Origin: Dyella_B jejuensis
GTDB taxonomy: Bacteria; Pseudomonadota; Gammaproteobacteria; Xanthomonadales; Rhodanobacteraceae
NCBI RefSeq assembly: GCF_044904675.1
Contig: NZ_JADIKJ010000014.1
Coordinates: 1-64,000, forward strand
Direction: 5' to 3'
Length of the DNA stretch: 64,000 nt
The translations under genes and the position numbers were made by a program. The notes beneath the pieces are model-generated. The model saw nothing but the letters and a program-made list of their open reading frames with translations, was not told the DNA's origin and ran no database searches. Positions 1 to 9,748 of this stretch are shown here, one piece after another; position 1 is the stretch's first letter; every line of letters begins with the position of its first letter.

Positions 1-112
1 GCGCGATCGACTCGACCGCCGCCCACAACGATGGGTATTCACCACGGTGCTCCTGCACCATCCGCACCGCACGCTCGCGGACTTCCGGGGAAAACTGTTT
101 TAACTTTGTCAT
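1..112 (-). CDS. IS3-family transposase OrfA, 3' end outside window
   Basis: The minus strand opens at an ATG at 112 and encodes MTKLKQFSPEVRERAVRMV, the usual start of the OrfA helix-turn-helix protein of IS3-family elements (IS3/IS407-like transposases of Xanthomonas and relatives). OrfA binds the element ends and is normally fused to the OrfB integrase by programmed -1 frameshifting. Only about 37 codons are inside the window, so whether the element is intact cannot be seen. A terminal inverted-repeat-like sequence lies just upstream of the start, consistent with this being the left side of the transposase gene. Confidence 0.85.
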   Translation of the reverse strand, partial: MTKLKQFSPEVRERAVRMVQEHRGEYPSLWAAVESIA

Positions 113-162
113 GGCTCCATTCTCTCAAGAGTTGGAGCCTCCGCGAATCCCGGGGCGGTTCA
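1..162 (-). mobile_element. IS3-family insertion sequence, terminal part
   Basis: The OrfA start is preceded by about 50 bases of leader ending in TGAACCGCCCCGGGATT when read on the minus strand from 162. A TG-starting, CCCCGGG-containing end followed by GGAGGCTCC is typical of this IS3 subgroup. The edge at about 162 is placed from that resemblance only; the target duplication cannot be checked because the other end is outside the window. Confidence 0.65.
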
Positions 163-450
163 TGATCAGCTCTTTGGGCTAAACAGGAAAAGACGTCAGC
201 CTTGAACGATCGAAGAGGAGGAAACCGTAAACCCACCTGCGATAACCTACCCTAATCGCGATAATTCCCCTTCCCTCCTTCGACCTTTCCGCACGATCAT
301 GACAAACCTGATTCCAAGCAGGGGATACGTGGGGGCATATTCGGGGGCATGAACCGAAACAGGACATCCTCAAATGGCTTAACCAAGCCATTTTAGAGCC
401 ATGATTCGACGCCTATTTCCGCACCAGATAGCAGTCAAGCAAGTCCAAAG

Positions 451-493
451 AAGGCCAGAAATCCTTGCATTAGCAACGGTTCTGGCCTTTTTT
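451..493 (+). terminator. Rho-independent terminator-like hairpin
   Basis: Arms AAGGCCAGAA (451-460) and TTCTGGCCTT (480-489) pair perfectly over 10 bp with a 19-base loop and are followed by a T-run. It sits in the decayed region between the IS and the integrase remnant, so the gene it once served is not identifiable. A second short stem (372-380 with 385-393) lies upstream without a T-run. Confidence 0.55.
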
Positions 494-619
494 CGTGTCG
501 AGCCAAGCCCTATCTGGTCCATCGAGTCCGGATTAAGCAGGGATAGGTTTAGGGGTAGCTGATTCACCCATGGAGGGTATTACCTCCGTGGCACACCGTC
601 TGATACTGCAATCCACAGA

Positions 620-768
620 TCTAAACCCACTGACAAGCCATAGAAACTTGCCAATGGTGGCGGTTCGTATCTCTTGCTCAACTCAAACGGCTCAAAGTGT
701 GGCGAATCACCTACCGTTTTGACGGCAAGGAAAGGCTGCTGTCGCTAGACGTAGGCGGTGTGGTTGAG
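620..768 (+). pseudogene. Tyrosine integrase N-terminal (Arm/DUF4102-like) remnant
   Basis: Translating around 620-700 gives SKPTDKP, an in-frame TAG where a Tyr is usual, then KLANGGGSYLLLNSNGSK. After a single-base frame change near 695 it continues WRITYRFDGKERLLSLD up to about 750. Together these reproduce the N-terminal Arm DNA-binding domain of P4-type phage/island integrases (KPYKLADGGGLYL..., WRxKYRFDGKEKLLSLG). The gene has an internal stop and a frameshift and ends after about 50 residues, so it is dead. It marks a former integrated element next to the IS. Confidence 0.7.
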
Positions 769-788
769 GTTTTTCTATTCCGAGTTAA

Positions 789-1121
789 CCGTCTACTTTC
801 ACGATTTCCGATGGTGAGGCCATAGGCGAATGGCCATGGGTGATCGTCGGCAACCTTCCTTCCGTCTATCTCGTCACCGACGAAGCAGATAGTCCACGGG
901 ACGCCTTAATGGCTTACTGCGATGAGATGCGCGAACGGGTGCACACTGTTCTATCCAAGGGCGATCTTCGCGATGTTTATCCGGTGGGCGCACAGCCGAC
1001 GGAAAAAAATGCTTCGCTGCTGTCCAAGCCAATTGCTTTTCCTGAAAGCGAAATAATTTCCATGGCCGCGAAGCGGCCACCAAAGACGAAGCCCCCTAAC
1101 CATCGCCGGCCATCGCCATAG
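789..1121 (+). pseudogene. 5'-truncated gene for an uncharacterised protein
   Basis: An open stretch starts right after a TAA at 786-788 and runs to 1121. It encodes ISDGEAIGEWPWVIVGNLP followed by SVYLVTDEADSPRDALMAY and a charged helical tail. The pattern (W.WVIVG..P..Y.V.D.A..P..AL..Y..EM) looks like a conserved small bacterial protein whose first half is missing; I cannot name the family with confidence. A GTG at 840 could start a shortened product of 93 residues but has no convincing ribosome-binding site. The upstream part was probably lost in the deletion that also truncated the integrase remnant. Confidence 0.4.
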
Positions 1122-1324
1122 AGTCATGCGTAGCTGAAAGGCGCAAGTGACCACATTTTTTCTCAATGTGGTGCAGCCACCGTTCTGCCGCGATTACGGC
1201 AGAACGGTGTTGTGATGCAGTAACGAGGTAGCCCGCACCGGTGCGCCTGTGGACACACCGGCCCGCCGCGTTCATTCCATCGGACGGGCTGTTGATTCCA
1301 GCACAGACTTGATTTGACTCTCAG

Positions 1325-4300
1325 TCAGAACTGGACATTGAGCGACATGCGTGCGCCCTCGTCCTTCATGTCGCGGGCGAATTGTCCGTGATAGCTCGCA
1401 TCCACGCTCACGTTCTTGCCGAGTGCGAAGCGCATGCCGAAATCGACGAGACCCGCGTTCCTGGAAACAGGCAGGCCGGCAACGCTGAAGCTGTCGGTGC
1501 CGCCGCTTGCAAACGACTGGGTGTCGATCGATTCCAGGTCGCCCCACGCATGCTGATAACCGACATTGGCATGCAGCTGCAATCCAGGCGTGGGCGAGAA
1601 CATGCCGCGCCATCCCAGCGTACCGTAGTTCACGCTGGTACCGTTGGCCTGCACATCGAGTGCCGAAGGGCCGCCCACCTCGTTGATCGAAGCCTGATGC
1701 ATCCATACCCGGGCGAGATCGACGTATGGCGTAAGGCTGCTCTGCGAGAAGGTGAACTGGTAACCGCCATCGGCATAGGCCTGGGTCACGCCATTGGCGT
1801 AGCTGGCGTCATCGGTGCCACTGACACCGGCGAGATCGATCTGGCGATGGCTGTGTGTCTGATACCAGCTATGGGCCACGCCACCCTGGAATTGCCACGC
1901 ATCCACGTTGTAGCCGGTATACAGGCCAAACACCGTATCGGTGCTGTGCGCATCGGCCGCCCCGTAGGTGCTGTTATTGGAGAGCTCGCCGGTACCGGCA
2001 ACAGCGCCCAGACGCCATGCGTCGAGATTGCGATCGGCGCCCACCAGCAAGCCGCTGCCAGTATCGCTCATACGCGCGGCATTGCCATCGCTGTCGTGAT
2101 CTCCGCCGTGGCCCCATGCGCTGGTCCATATGCTGCCGTCATTGTCGCTTTGCGACACGTCCCCACTGCCCTGCACACCTTGCAGATGGCTGTTGATGGC
2201 ATCGCGCACAAAGCGGCTGTCATCGACGATCGCGGTGCGCGTGCTGGCAAGATTGTCGCCCGACAATTCGGTGAACGCATTGCGTGCCGGCGCGACAGCC
2301 ATCGGCAGGATGGCGTCGAACACGTTGTTGCCGAAGGCCAGTGCTTCGACGCCGGCGGCCGTGTGGATCTGGTTGGGCGTAACACCGACGACCGGGAAGC
2401 CCGTGGTGTTACGCATCAGCGTCAGGTAGGCGTTGTTCGAGTCGTAACTGAGCGTAGGCGTGAGGAAGGCGAAGTTGGAACTGACCGCACCGAAACCGCC
2501 GCTCACGCCGCCACCTGTCGTGAGGATGGTGTAATGGGTGTACGGCTTCCAATTATTACCTGCCGCAATGGTGACGACTGATCCGCCGCCCAGCATTGCC
2601 GTCCCGGTGGCCTTGATCAGATCGCTGCTGCCAGTGTCGGTGGCATTCACCTGGTACTGCGAACCCGATGCCATGGTCACATTGCCATTGACGGTCAAGG
2701 TGCCGACGCTGTTGTTGCCTGGAGCTATCGTTGCGCCGCTTGCAACTTCCAGACCGCCCATGCTGCCGTTGCCGATCAGGGTCGCACCATTCGCCACGCT
2801 GACGGTACTGGCAAGATGGCCTTCGACGTCAAGCGTGCCGCCCGCGACATTCGTGGCGCCGGTGTAGGTATCCATGCCGGTCAGTACCAGTGTGCCGGTG
2901 CCGGTTTTGACCAGATCGCCAGCTTGCGTGCCTTCGCTGATGCCGCCGCTGAGCGTATCGGTCTGGCCGGCACCCGTATTGATGGTTGGATCGCCGGAAA
3001 GCGTGATCGTATTGGCGAGCGTGAAGCTTGCATCGAGGTTCAGCGTCGTACCTGCCGCCATCGCCAGCGTGCCGCTACCGATCACCGCGTTGCTGCCCAC
3101 ATCCAAGGCACCGCCGTTGAGTTCGGTGCCACCGCTGTAGCTGTTAGCGGCGGTAAGTGTCAGGCTGCCGCTGCCGGCTTGCATCACGCTGCCGCTACCG
3201 CTGACCAGTCCTCCAAAGACGACATTATCCGAACGATCGAATGCGAGGGTGCCGTTGTTGGCGACATTGCCAGCGATCGAACCAGCGGTACCGCCATTGC
3301 CCACTTGCAAGGTACCCTTGTTGATCGTGGTGCCACCGGTGTAGGTGTTGGCGCCCATGAACACTGTCGTGCCGGCTCCGGACTGCGCCACGCTACCTTT
3401 ACCACTGATCGATCCGCCGAAATTCACCACATCCGAGCGATCGAATACGAGCTTGCCGCTGTCGAGAACATTGCCGGCGATCGAGCCGGCCGCACCACCG
3501 TCGCCGACTTGCAACATGCCGGCGCTGATGGTCGTACCACCGGTATAGGTGTTGCTGCCGGCGAGGATTTCCGTACCGCTGGCGATGACCAAGCCGCCGC
3601 TGCCGGCAATCCCGCCGCTGAAAGTATCGGCGGCATTAGTCAGCGTCAGCGTGCGGGCACCCAGTGCCACAGTGCCATTGCCGGACAAGCTGCTGACCGA
3701 CGCCCCACTGTTGGTGGCGCTGATATCGAACGTACCGTTATCGTTCACCGCTGCACTGCTCGCGATGCTGCCGCCGCCACTTAAGGCCAGTGTGCCGCCG
3801 CTGATGGTGGTGCCACCGGTATAGGTGTTGCTGCCGGCGAGGATTTCCGTGCCGCTGGCGATGGCCAAGCCGCCGCTGCCGGCAATCACGCCGCTGAAGG
3901 TATCGGCAGAGTTGGTCAGCGTCAGCGTCTGGGTGCCCAACACCACGTTGCCATGGCCGGACAAGCTGTTGATCGATGCACCGTTGCTGGTGCTGCTGAT
4001 ATCGAGCGTGCCGCTGTCGCTCACGCTGCTGCTATTCCCGATGCTACCGCCGCTGCCCAGGGCGAGTGTGCCGCTACTGATAGTGGTAGCGCCGGCATAG
4101 GTGTTGCTGCCGGTGAGGATTTCCGTACCGCCAGCGATGGTCAATCCGCCATTGCCGGCGATCACGCCGCTGAAGGTATCGGCGGCGCTGGTCAGCGTCA
4201 GCGTCTGCGCACCCAACTGTACGCTGCCATTGCCAGACAAACGGTTGATCGACGCACCGTTGCTGGCGTTGCTGATATCAAACGTGCCGCTGTCGCTTAC

Positions 4301-7300
4301 GCCGCTGCTGCTTGCGATGCTGCCCGCGCCGCTCAGCGCCAAGGTGCCGTTGCTGATCGTGGTGGCGCCGGTGAAGGTGTTGGCGGCGGTCAGCGTGAGC
4401 GTACCGCCACCGATCTGCGCGACGCTGCCGCTGCCGCTGATGATGCCGGTGAAGCTCGTGCTGTCGGAACGATCGAACATGAGCGCACCGCTGTTGGCAA
4501 TATCGCCCACTATCGAACCGGTAGTGCCGCCGTTGCCGATTTGCAACGTGCCGCCACTGATCGTCGTACCACCGGTGTAGGTATTGTTGCCGGCGAGAAT
4601 CAGCGTGCCGTAATCGGCTTTGGCCAGGCCGGCGGTGCCGGCCAACACGTTGTCGATCTCGGCCGAGTAGCTCGCGCCGTTGCTGCTGCCATCGCCGACG
4701 CGAATGATCGGCGCGGCGCCGGCGTTGTCTACCAGCGTTAGCGTATCGCCGGTCATCAGGTAACCGCCGCTGGCGAATTGCAGGCCTGTGGCGCTCACCG
4801 CGCCGGCACTGTTATCTACCGTCACAGTGCCGGGAGCGCCGCTGAAAATGGCTAAACCGGGCTGCGGTCCCATCGGCGCCGTGATGTCGCCGTTGGCGTC
4901 GGTCCAGGTCTGCGAAGTCACCGACCAGGTGCCGCTGCCGCCACCGGCCTGCGTCGAGGACGCCTGGCCGTTGGCATTCCAGAAGCTGAGCGTCAGCCCA
5001 GTGCTATCGACGAGGTTGATTTGCTTGTCGGCGGTCAGCGTCTGGATGCTCAGCGTATCGCCCGCGGGTATGGTACCGAGCGTGATGCCGCCGTTGCTTT
5101 CGCTCAACGTGCCGGCGTAATCGAAGATGCGATAGATGCCGGGGCCCATGCCGCCCGCATCATTGATGTTGAGCGTGACGCCGTTGAGGGTGAGATTGCC
5201 AGCGACACTGACGCTATCGCTGCTGCCCGCCAGGCCCAGCGGAGCACCCGGCGTGCCGACGTCCATGCTGTACGCACTACCCTGCTGCATCAGCAGGTCG
5301 CCACCGACATTCAGCGTGCCGATGCTGCCGCCCTGGTCGCCCGGTGCCAGCACGCCACCGTTCTCGATCGTTACGTTGCCGCTCAACGTGCCCTGGCCGC
5401 CCACGGTCGCGGTTACGTCGACATTGCCGCCCAGCGCACCATCCACCAGCAAGGTGCCACCGCTTACACTGGTGGCACCGGTAAAGGCACTGCTGTCAGC
5501 CGACAGGCTCAACGCGCCGGCGCCCGTCTTGCCCAGCGTGCCTGCGCCAGACAGCGCGCCGGCGAAGCTGCCATCAAAACCCTGGTTGAAGTTGAGCGCT
5601 GCATTGTCGACGATCGCGCCCTGCAGGCTATTGCTGTCGCCAATCAGCGTGCCGCCGTTGACGGTGGTGCCGCCGCTGTAGCTATTGGTGCCGCTGAGCG
5701 TGATCGCCGCCGCGCCGTTCACCGCCAGGCTGCCGCTGCCGCTGATCGCGTTGGCGAAGGTGCCATCCGTGGACTGCGACAACACCATCGCCGCGTTATC
5801 GGTGACGGCACCGCTGCCGAAACTGCCCGTGGTGCCGGTCAAGGTGCCGGCCGCGATCGTGGTGCCGCCGCCATAGGTGTTGGTATTGGACAAGGTGAGG
5901 TTGTCCGGACCCAGTTGCGCCACGCTGCCGCCGCCGCTGATCGCACCGGCAAACGTGGTGTCATCGGATCGATTGAAGGCCAGCACGCCGTTGTCGCTCA
6001 CATCGGTGGCGATCGAGCCGCTGGCGCCGCCATTGCCCAATTGCAAGCTGCCGCCGCCGATGGTGGTGCTGCCGGTATAGCTGTTGTCGGCCGTAAAGAT
6101 GGTCGTGCCCGCCAGCACCTCGACCGCACCGTTGCCGCTGATCGAGGGAGCGAAAACGTAACCGGCGTCGGTAAGATTGAATACCAACGAACCGCTGCCG
6201 TTGCCGAACGCAACACTGGCCGTGTCAAGTGTGCCCGACGCCACCGCCGCGCTACCCGCCGCGGCGCCGATATTGAGCGTGCCGGCCGCGTCCGGATCCG
6301 CGGCGATTACCACCAAGGGTGCGCTCACCATGCCGCCATTGGCGATCGTCAGCGTACCGGTACCGTCGTGGTTGCCCACGGCGATCTCGTCCGCCTCCGT
6401 AATGCTTGAGCCGCTGTCGCTCACGGTGATCGTGCCATGGGCGCCGGCCTGATCGGCAATCGACAAAAAGCCGTTGTCGACCACGCTGCCGCCGCCGGAA
6501 ACGCTCAACGTTCCAGTACCGTATTTGCCGACATTGATGCTGCCAGTCGTGCTCAACGTCGCATCGCTGGCAATGGCCACCGTGCCGGTGTCGCCAGCGT
6601 TCTGGCCGATGTTGAATTCATTGGCGCTGGCGATCGCCGCGCCATGGCTTGCCGTCAGCGCGCCCGTGCCGTTATCGCCCACCATGAATGGCGTGGTGAG
6701 ACTTGCCATGGTGGCGGTGACAGAGGTACCGGCGCCATCGGCAAGCAACATGCCATTGTCCACGACGGACGAACTGGCAACCGTGCCGCCACTGCTCACC
6801 GACAGCGTGCCGCCGTTAATGGTCGTGGCACCGCTGTAGGTATTGTTTCCGGTCAGCGTTTCGCTTCCCGCATTCAGCGCAAGGCCCCCGCTGCCGGTCA
6901 TGGCACCGCTGAACGTGTTGGCTGCGTTCGACAGCGTCAGCGTTTTATTGCCGAGCGTAACGCTGCCGGAACCACTCAACGACATAATCGATGCGCCGCT
7001 GTTGGTGCCACTGATGCTGAAGGTGCCGTTGTCAGCCACATCGCTGGAGTCCGCAATGCTACCCGAGCCGCTCAATGCGAGCGTGCCGCCACTGATGGTC
7101 GTTGCGCCCGTGTAGGTGTTTGCACCGCTGAGCGTGGTGGCACCTGTGCCGATCTGCTTCAAGCCACCCATGCCGCCGATCACACCCGCGAAAGTCAGCG
7201 CACTGCTGTGGTCGAAGGCCAGCGTGCCATTGTCGGTGACGTTGCCGCCGATCGAACCGGTGGTACCGCCGCTGCCAAGCTGCAAGGTGCCGCCGTAGCC

Positions 7301-9748
7301 AATGCTTGTGCCACCGGTGTAAGTATCCGTACCTGTCAACGTCACGGTGCCGCTGCCGAGCAGTTCGAATGCGCCGCTGCCGCTGATCACGCCGGCGTAA
7401 GCGATACTGCTGCTGAGGTCGAAACCGAACGTGCCGTTATCCATGACTGTGGGGCTCGAACTGATCGAGCCCGCGACACCTCCATTACCGACCAGCAATG
7501 TGCCGGACTGGATCACCGTGCTGCCGGTGTAGTTGTCGGCACCGGTCAGATACAAAATGCTGCCGCCGCTTTCCTGGTAAAGCGACCCGCTGCCGCTGAT
7601 GACGCCGCCCACGGTGGTCGCCGAGGGCTGTTGGAAAACCAGCTCGTCGTTGTTCGTGACATTGCCCAAGATCGATCCGGCGGCAACACCGTTACCCACC
7701 TGGAAGATCGTGCCTGCGCCAATCGTGGTACCGGACGCACCGCTCGTGGTGACCGTTCCCGTATCGACGATCGCGCCACCGGTATCGGTAAACGCCGCGG
7801 CGCCACCCAACACGGTTCCCGTGATCCGCAGGGCGCTACTGTCGACAAAGCTGAAATTGCCGCTCTCCGACACGATGGCGTTCGCAAGTATCGACACATT
7901 ATTTGCTGCGTCATTGAGCACCGCGTTTGTTGCCGAAACAGTCAACGTGCCGGCAGTGATGGCGCCGCTTGACTGCGTCAGGTTTCCCTCAATGCTCAGG
8001 CCGGTGGAGCCGCCCGTCGTGGTGATGTTGCCCGCAAGGGTCAGGTTACCGGAGGTCGCAAGCGTGAAGTTGGTGGCGGTGAAATTGCCGAGCGTGGCAA
8101 TCTGGTTCGACGCGCTGGTAAGGGTCGTGCTGCCCGTCGATGAGCCCGTCAGCATACCCAATTGAATAGTGGCCGAACCCGATTCGGTGATCACACCTTG
8201 CGAATTCAAGGCCAGGCTATTGTTCGCGCCGTTGACCTGATCGTTGAAAGTCAAGTTGCCTGATGCCGAGATCGCGCCACTGTCCACCACGATGTTATGC
8301 AAAAGCGTGTGACTGGCGTCCGTCGTTTGCAGCGTGCCGCCGTTGAGGGTGACCGTTCCCGTCGTCGCGCCAAGTGCGCTGTCTGACGAAATGGACAGGA
8401 CGCCCGCGCTGATCGTCCAGGGTGTCACCAACGCGATGGTGCCGGTCAGCGTCCACGTACTGCTGCCGGACTTGAGGTAGCTGTCGAAGCCCGTAAATTG
8501 CGCACCGATTGCCGCTACACCGAAACTTGCACTGGTCGATCCGCCGAGCGAAAGCACGTTGCCGTTGCCTGGCGTGGAGACAACGTTGCCGTTGAAGCTA
8601 TAGCCGCTGAGCAGTTCCAGCGTATTGTCGCTACCGGTGATCTCGACGGCATCGCTCGGGTTGGCGCCCGCCCCGTCCAGTCCGCCAGCGATGAGGCCGC
8701 TGGTGATGAGCAGGTTGTTGCTGCCTGATATACCGACGCCGACGCCGCCAGCGCCGGCATGGTCAGTACCCGCCCCGCCCGCGCCGCCGGTGATGACGCC
8801 GGAATTGATAATGGTGTTACCGCTTCCGCTGACACTTAGCCCGGCACCACCGGCGCCACCGTTCGCCACGGCATACTGTACGAAGCCGTTGGTGCCGCTC
8901 GCCGAGGTGGCCCCGCCGGCACCGCCGTTGCCGCCCGTGATAAGTCCTGAGTTGCCGATGGTATTGCCCGCGCCGCTGACACTGAGCCCCATGCCGCCGC
9001 CGCCGCCGGCACCAGGAATGTAGCCGCCGCCGCCGTTACCGCCATTGCCGCCGGCAATGGTCCCGGCATTGGTGAGCGAAGCGCTGCCGACCCCAAAGCT
9101 GACACCCGCGCCGCCGCCACCGCCGCCAGCGCCAAAACTGGTGGGCGTGCCATTGGAACCAAATTGTGCATAGCCCACGTTTCCGTTGCTGGCGCCGACA
9201 CCGCCGCTGCCTCCGGTGACGGTAACTCCGGTATTAACAGTCAGGCTTCCGGTTGCTACCAAGGCCGGCGTTCCGCCGCCGCCGCCCGCGACCGCAGCCT
9301 CCGAGAAATAGCCCCCGCTTTCGCCGCCGCCACCGTAGACACCGCCGCCGCCGCCCGCACCGGTACCAAATGGATAGGGTGCGCCGCCGGCGCCGCCAAA
9401 CGCACCTCCCGCGCCCGCACCGCCGGATGAGCCGCCCGCCCCGCTACCGGCAGCGCTTGGCGTAGCGCCTGCGCCGTTCGCGCCCGTGCCGCCGTTGGAA
9501 GCGGTTGTTCCCGCGCACGAAGCGGCCAGGGTTCCGGTGGTGGGCGTACAGGTCTGCGCCAAGGCGGGCAACACGAATGTACTCAGTGCAAGCCCCAGCG
9601 CGATCACCAAGGCTCGCGCCTTCAGTTCCGTGCGGGGTAACGCATCGACCTGGCCGATCGTGGCGCCACCGGATGACGTCGCCAGTTCAGACACGACTTG
9701 CGGGATGCAAAGCGTGCGATTGAAAACGATGCGATAGATGCGGTTCAT
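1325..9748 (-). CDS. Giant autotransporter with ESPR leader and autotransporter-associated repeats
   Basis: This 2807-residue protein is a type Va secreted surface protein. Residues 1-25 (MNRIYRIVFNRTL...VVSELA) match the extended signal peptide region of large autotransporters; a hydrophobic segment ends at about residue 65 (LPALAQ). Residues about 85-330 are rich in GGxGGAGG. From about 440 to 2400 the passenger consists of autotransporter-associated beta-strand repeats of the form NTYTGGTTISGGTLQ, expected to fold as a long beta-helix. The last 270 or so residues (from SIWTSAWGHGG) are the beta-barrel, ending in a typical aromatic residue (LNVQF). The start is supported by an AGGGGG about 8 bases upstream. 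Likely roles are adhesion or aggregation, but no receptor-binding domain is recognisable. Confidence 0.93.
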   Translation of the reverse strand: MNRIYRIVFNRTLCIPQVVSELATSSGGATIGQVDALPRTELKARALVIALGLALSTFVLPALAQTCTPTTGTLAASCAGTTASNGGTGANGAGATPSAAGSGAGGSSGGAGAGGAFGGAGGAPYPFGTGAGGGGGVYGGGGESGGYFSEAAVAGGGGGTPALVATGSLTVNTGVTVTGGSGGVGASNGNVGYAQFGSNGTPTSFGAGGGGGGAGVSFGVGSASLTNAGTIAGGNGGNGGGGYIPGAGGGGGMGLSVSGAGNTIGNSGLITGGNGGAGGATSASGTNGFVQYAVANGGAGGAGLSVSGSGNTIINSGVITGGAGGAGTDHAGAGGVGVGISGSNNLLITSGLIAGGLDGAGANPSDAVEITGSDNTLELLSGYSFNGNVVSTPGNGNVLSLGGSTSASFGVAAIGAQFTGFDSYLKSGSSTWTLTGTIALVTPWTISAGVLSISSDSALGATTGTVTLNGGTLQTTDASHTLLHNIVVDSGAISASGNLTFNDQVNGANNSLALNSQGVITESGSATIQLGMLTGSSTGSTTLTSASNQIATLGNFTATNFTLATSGNLTLAGNITTTGGSTGLSIEGNLTQSSGAITAGTLTVSATNAVLNDAANNVSILANAIVSESGNFSFVDSSALRITGTVLGGAAAFTDTGGAIVDTGTVTTSGASGTTIGAGTIFQVGNGVAAGSILGNVTNNDELVFQQPSATTVGGVISGSGSLYQESGGSILYLTGADNYTGSTVIQSGTLLVGNGGVAGSISSSPTVMDNGTFGFDLSSSIAYAGVISGSGAFELLGSGTVTLTGTDTYTGGTSIGYGGTLQLGSGGTTGSIGGNVTDNGTLAFDHSSALTFAGVIGGMGGLKQIGTGATTLSGANTYTGATTISGGTLALSGSGSIADSSDVADNGTFSISGTNSGASIMSLSGSGSVTLGNKTLTLSNAANTFSGAMTGSGGLALNAGSETLTGNNTYSGATTINGGTLSVSSGGTVASSSVVDNGMLLADGAGTSVTATMASLTTPFMVGDNGTGALTASHGAAIASANEFNIGQNAGDTGTVAIASDATLSTTGSINVGKYGTGTLSVSGGGSVVDNGFLSIADQAGAHGTITVSDSGSSITEADEIAVGNHDGTGTLTIANGGMVSAPLVVIAADPDAAGTLNIGAAAGSAAVASGTLDTASVAFGNGSGSLVFNLTDAGYVFAPSISGNGAVEVLAGTTIFTADNSYTGSTTIGGGSLQLGNGGASGSIATDVSDNGVLAFNRSDDTTFAGAISGGGSVAQLGPDNLTLSNTNTYGGGTTIAAGTLTGTTGSFGSGAVTDNAAMVLSQSTDGTFANAISGSGSLAVNGAAAITLSGTNSYSGGTTVNGGTLIGDSNSLQGAIVDNAALNFNQGFDGSFAGALSGAGTLGKTGAGALSLSADSSAFTGATSVSGGTLLVDGALGGNVDVTATVGGQGTLSGNVTIENGGVLAPGDQGGSIGTLNVGGDLLMQQGSAYSMDVGTPGAPLGLAGSSDSVSVAGNLTLNGVTLNINDAGGMGPGIYRIFDYAGTLSESNGGITLGTIPAGDTLSIQTLTADKQINLVDSTGLTLSFWNANGQASSTQAGGGSGTWSVTSQTWTDANGDITAPMGPQPGLAIFSGAPGTVTVDNSAGAVSATGLQFASGGYLMTGDTLTLVDNAGAAPIIRVGDGSSNGASYSAEIDNVLAGTAGLAKADYGTLILAGNNTYTGGTTISGGTLQIGNGGTTGSIVGDIANSGALMFDRSDSTSFTGIISGSGSVAQIGGGTLTLTAANTFTGATTISNGTLALSGAGSIASSSGVSDSGTFDISNASNGASINRLSGNGSVQLGAQTLTLTSAADTFSGVIAGNGGLTIAGGTEILTGSNTYAGATTISSGTLALGSGGSIGNSSSVSDSGTLDISSTSNGASINSLSGHGNVVLGTQTLTLTNSADTFSGVIAGSGGLAIASGTEILAGSNTYTGGTTISGGTLALSGGGSIASSAAVNDNGTFDISATNSGASVSSLSGNGTVALGARTLTLTNAADTFSGGIAGSGGLVIASGTEILAGSNTYTGGTTISAGMLQVGDGGAAGSIAGNVLDSGKLVFDRSDVVNFGGSISGKGSVAQSGAGTTVFMGANTYTGGTTINKGTLQVGNGGTAGSIAGNVANNGTLAFDRSDNVVFGGLVSGSGSVMQAGSGSLTLTAANSYSGGTELNGGALDVGSNAVIGSGTLAMAAGTTLNLDASFTLANTITLSGDPTINTGAGQTDTLSGGISEGTQAGDLVKTGTGTLVLTGMDTYTGATNVAGGTLDVEGHLASTVSVANGATLIGNGSMGGLEVASGATIAPGNNSVGTLTVNGNVTMASGSQYQVNATDTGSSDLIKATGTAMLGGGSVVTIAAGNNWKPYTHYTILTTGGGVSGGFGAVSSNFAFLTPTLSYDSNNAYLTLMRNTTGFPVVGVTPNQIHTAAGVEALAFGNNVFDAILPMAVAPARNAFTELSGDNLASTRTAIVDDSRFVRDAINSHLQGVQGSGDVSQSDNDGSIWTSAWGHGGDHDSDGNAARMSDTGSGLLVGADRNLDAWRLGAVAGTGELSNNSTYGAADAHSTDTVFGLYTGYNVDAWQFQGGVAHSWYQTHSHRQIDLAGVSGTDDASYANGVTQAYADGGYQFTFSQSSLTPYVDLARVWMHQASINEVGGPSALDVQANGTSVNYGTLGWRGMFSPTPGLQLHANVGYQHAWGDLESIDTQSFASGGTDSFSVAGLPVSRNAGLVDFGMRFALGKNVSVDASYHGQFARDMKDEGARMSLNVQF
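3549..4376 (-). repeat. Three tandem 276-bp repeats inside the autotransporter passenger
   Basis: Three consecutive 276-bp units (about 3549-3824, 3825-4100, 4101-4376) share most of their sequence. Each encodes a 92-residue unit with ..GTFDIS..NSGAS..LSG.G.., LTLTNAADTFSG, then GSNTYTGGTTISGGTLALS. A more diverged relative is at about 6843-7115. Exact multiples of three keep the frame, so copies could expand or contract by recombination without breaking the protein. Confidence 0.8.

Noticed and set aside
1382..2581. Long plus-strand open frames opposite the autotransporter (also 2816-3784, 5021-6409 and 6437-7972)
   Set aside because: They mirror the Gly/Thr/Ser-rich repetitive minus-strand gene; low-complexity composition (Ala/Pro/Val-rich) with no family features and no ribosome-binding sites. 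The repeats keep the opposite strand open.
3549..4376. Regular 276-bp repeats as a CRISPR-like array
   Set aside because: The units are long, coding and contiguous, without short repeats and unique spacers; they are protein repeats.
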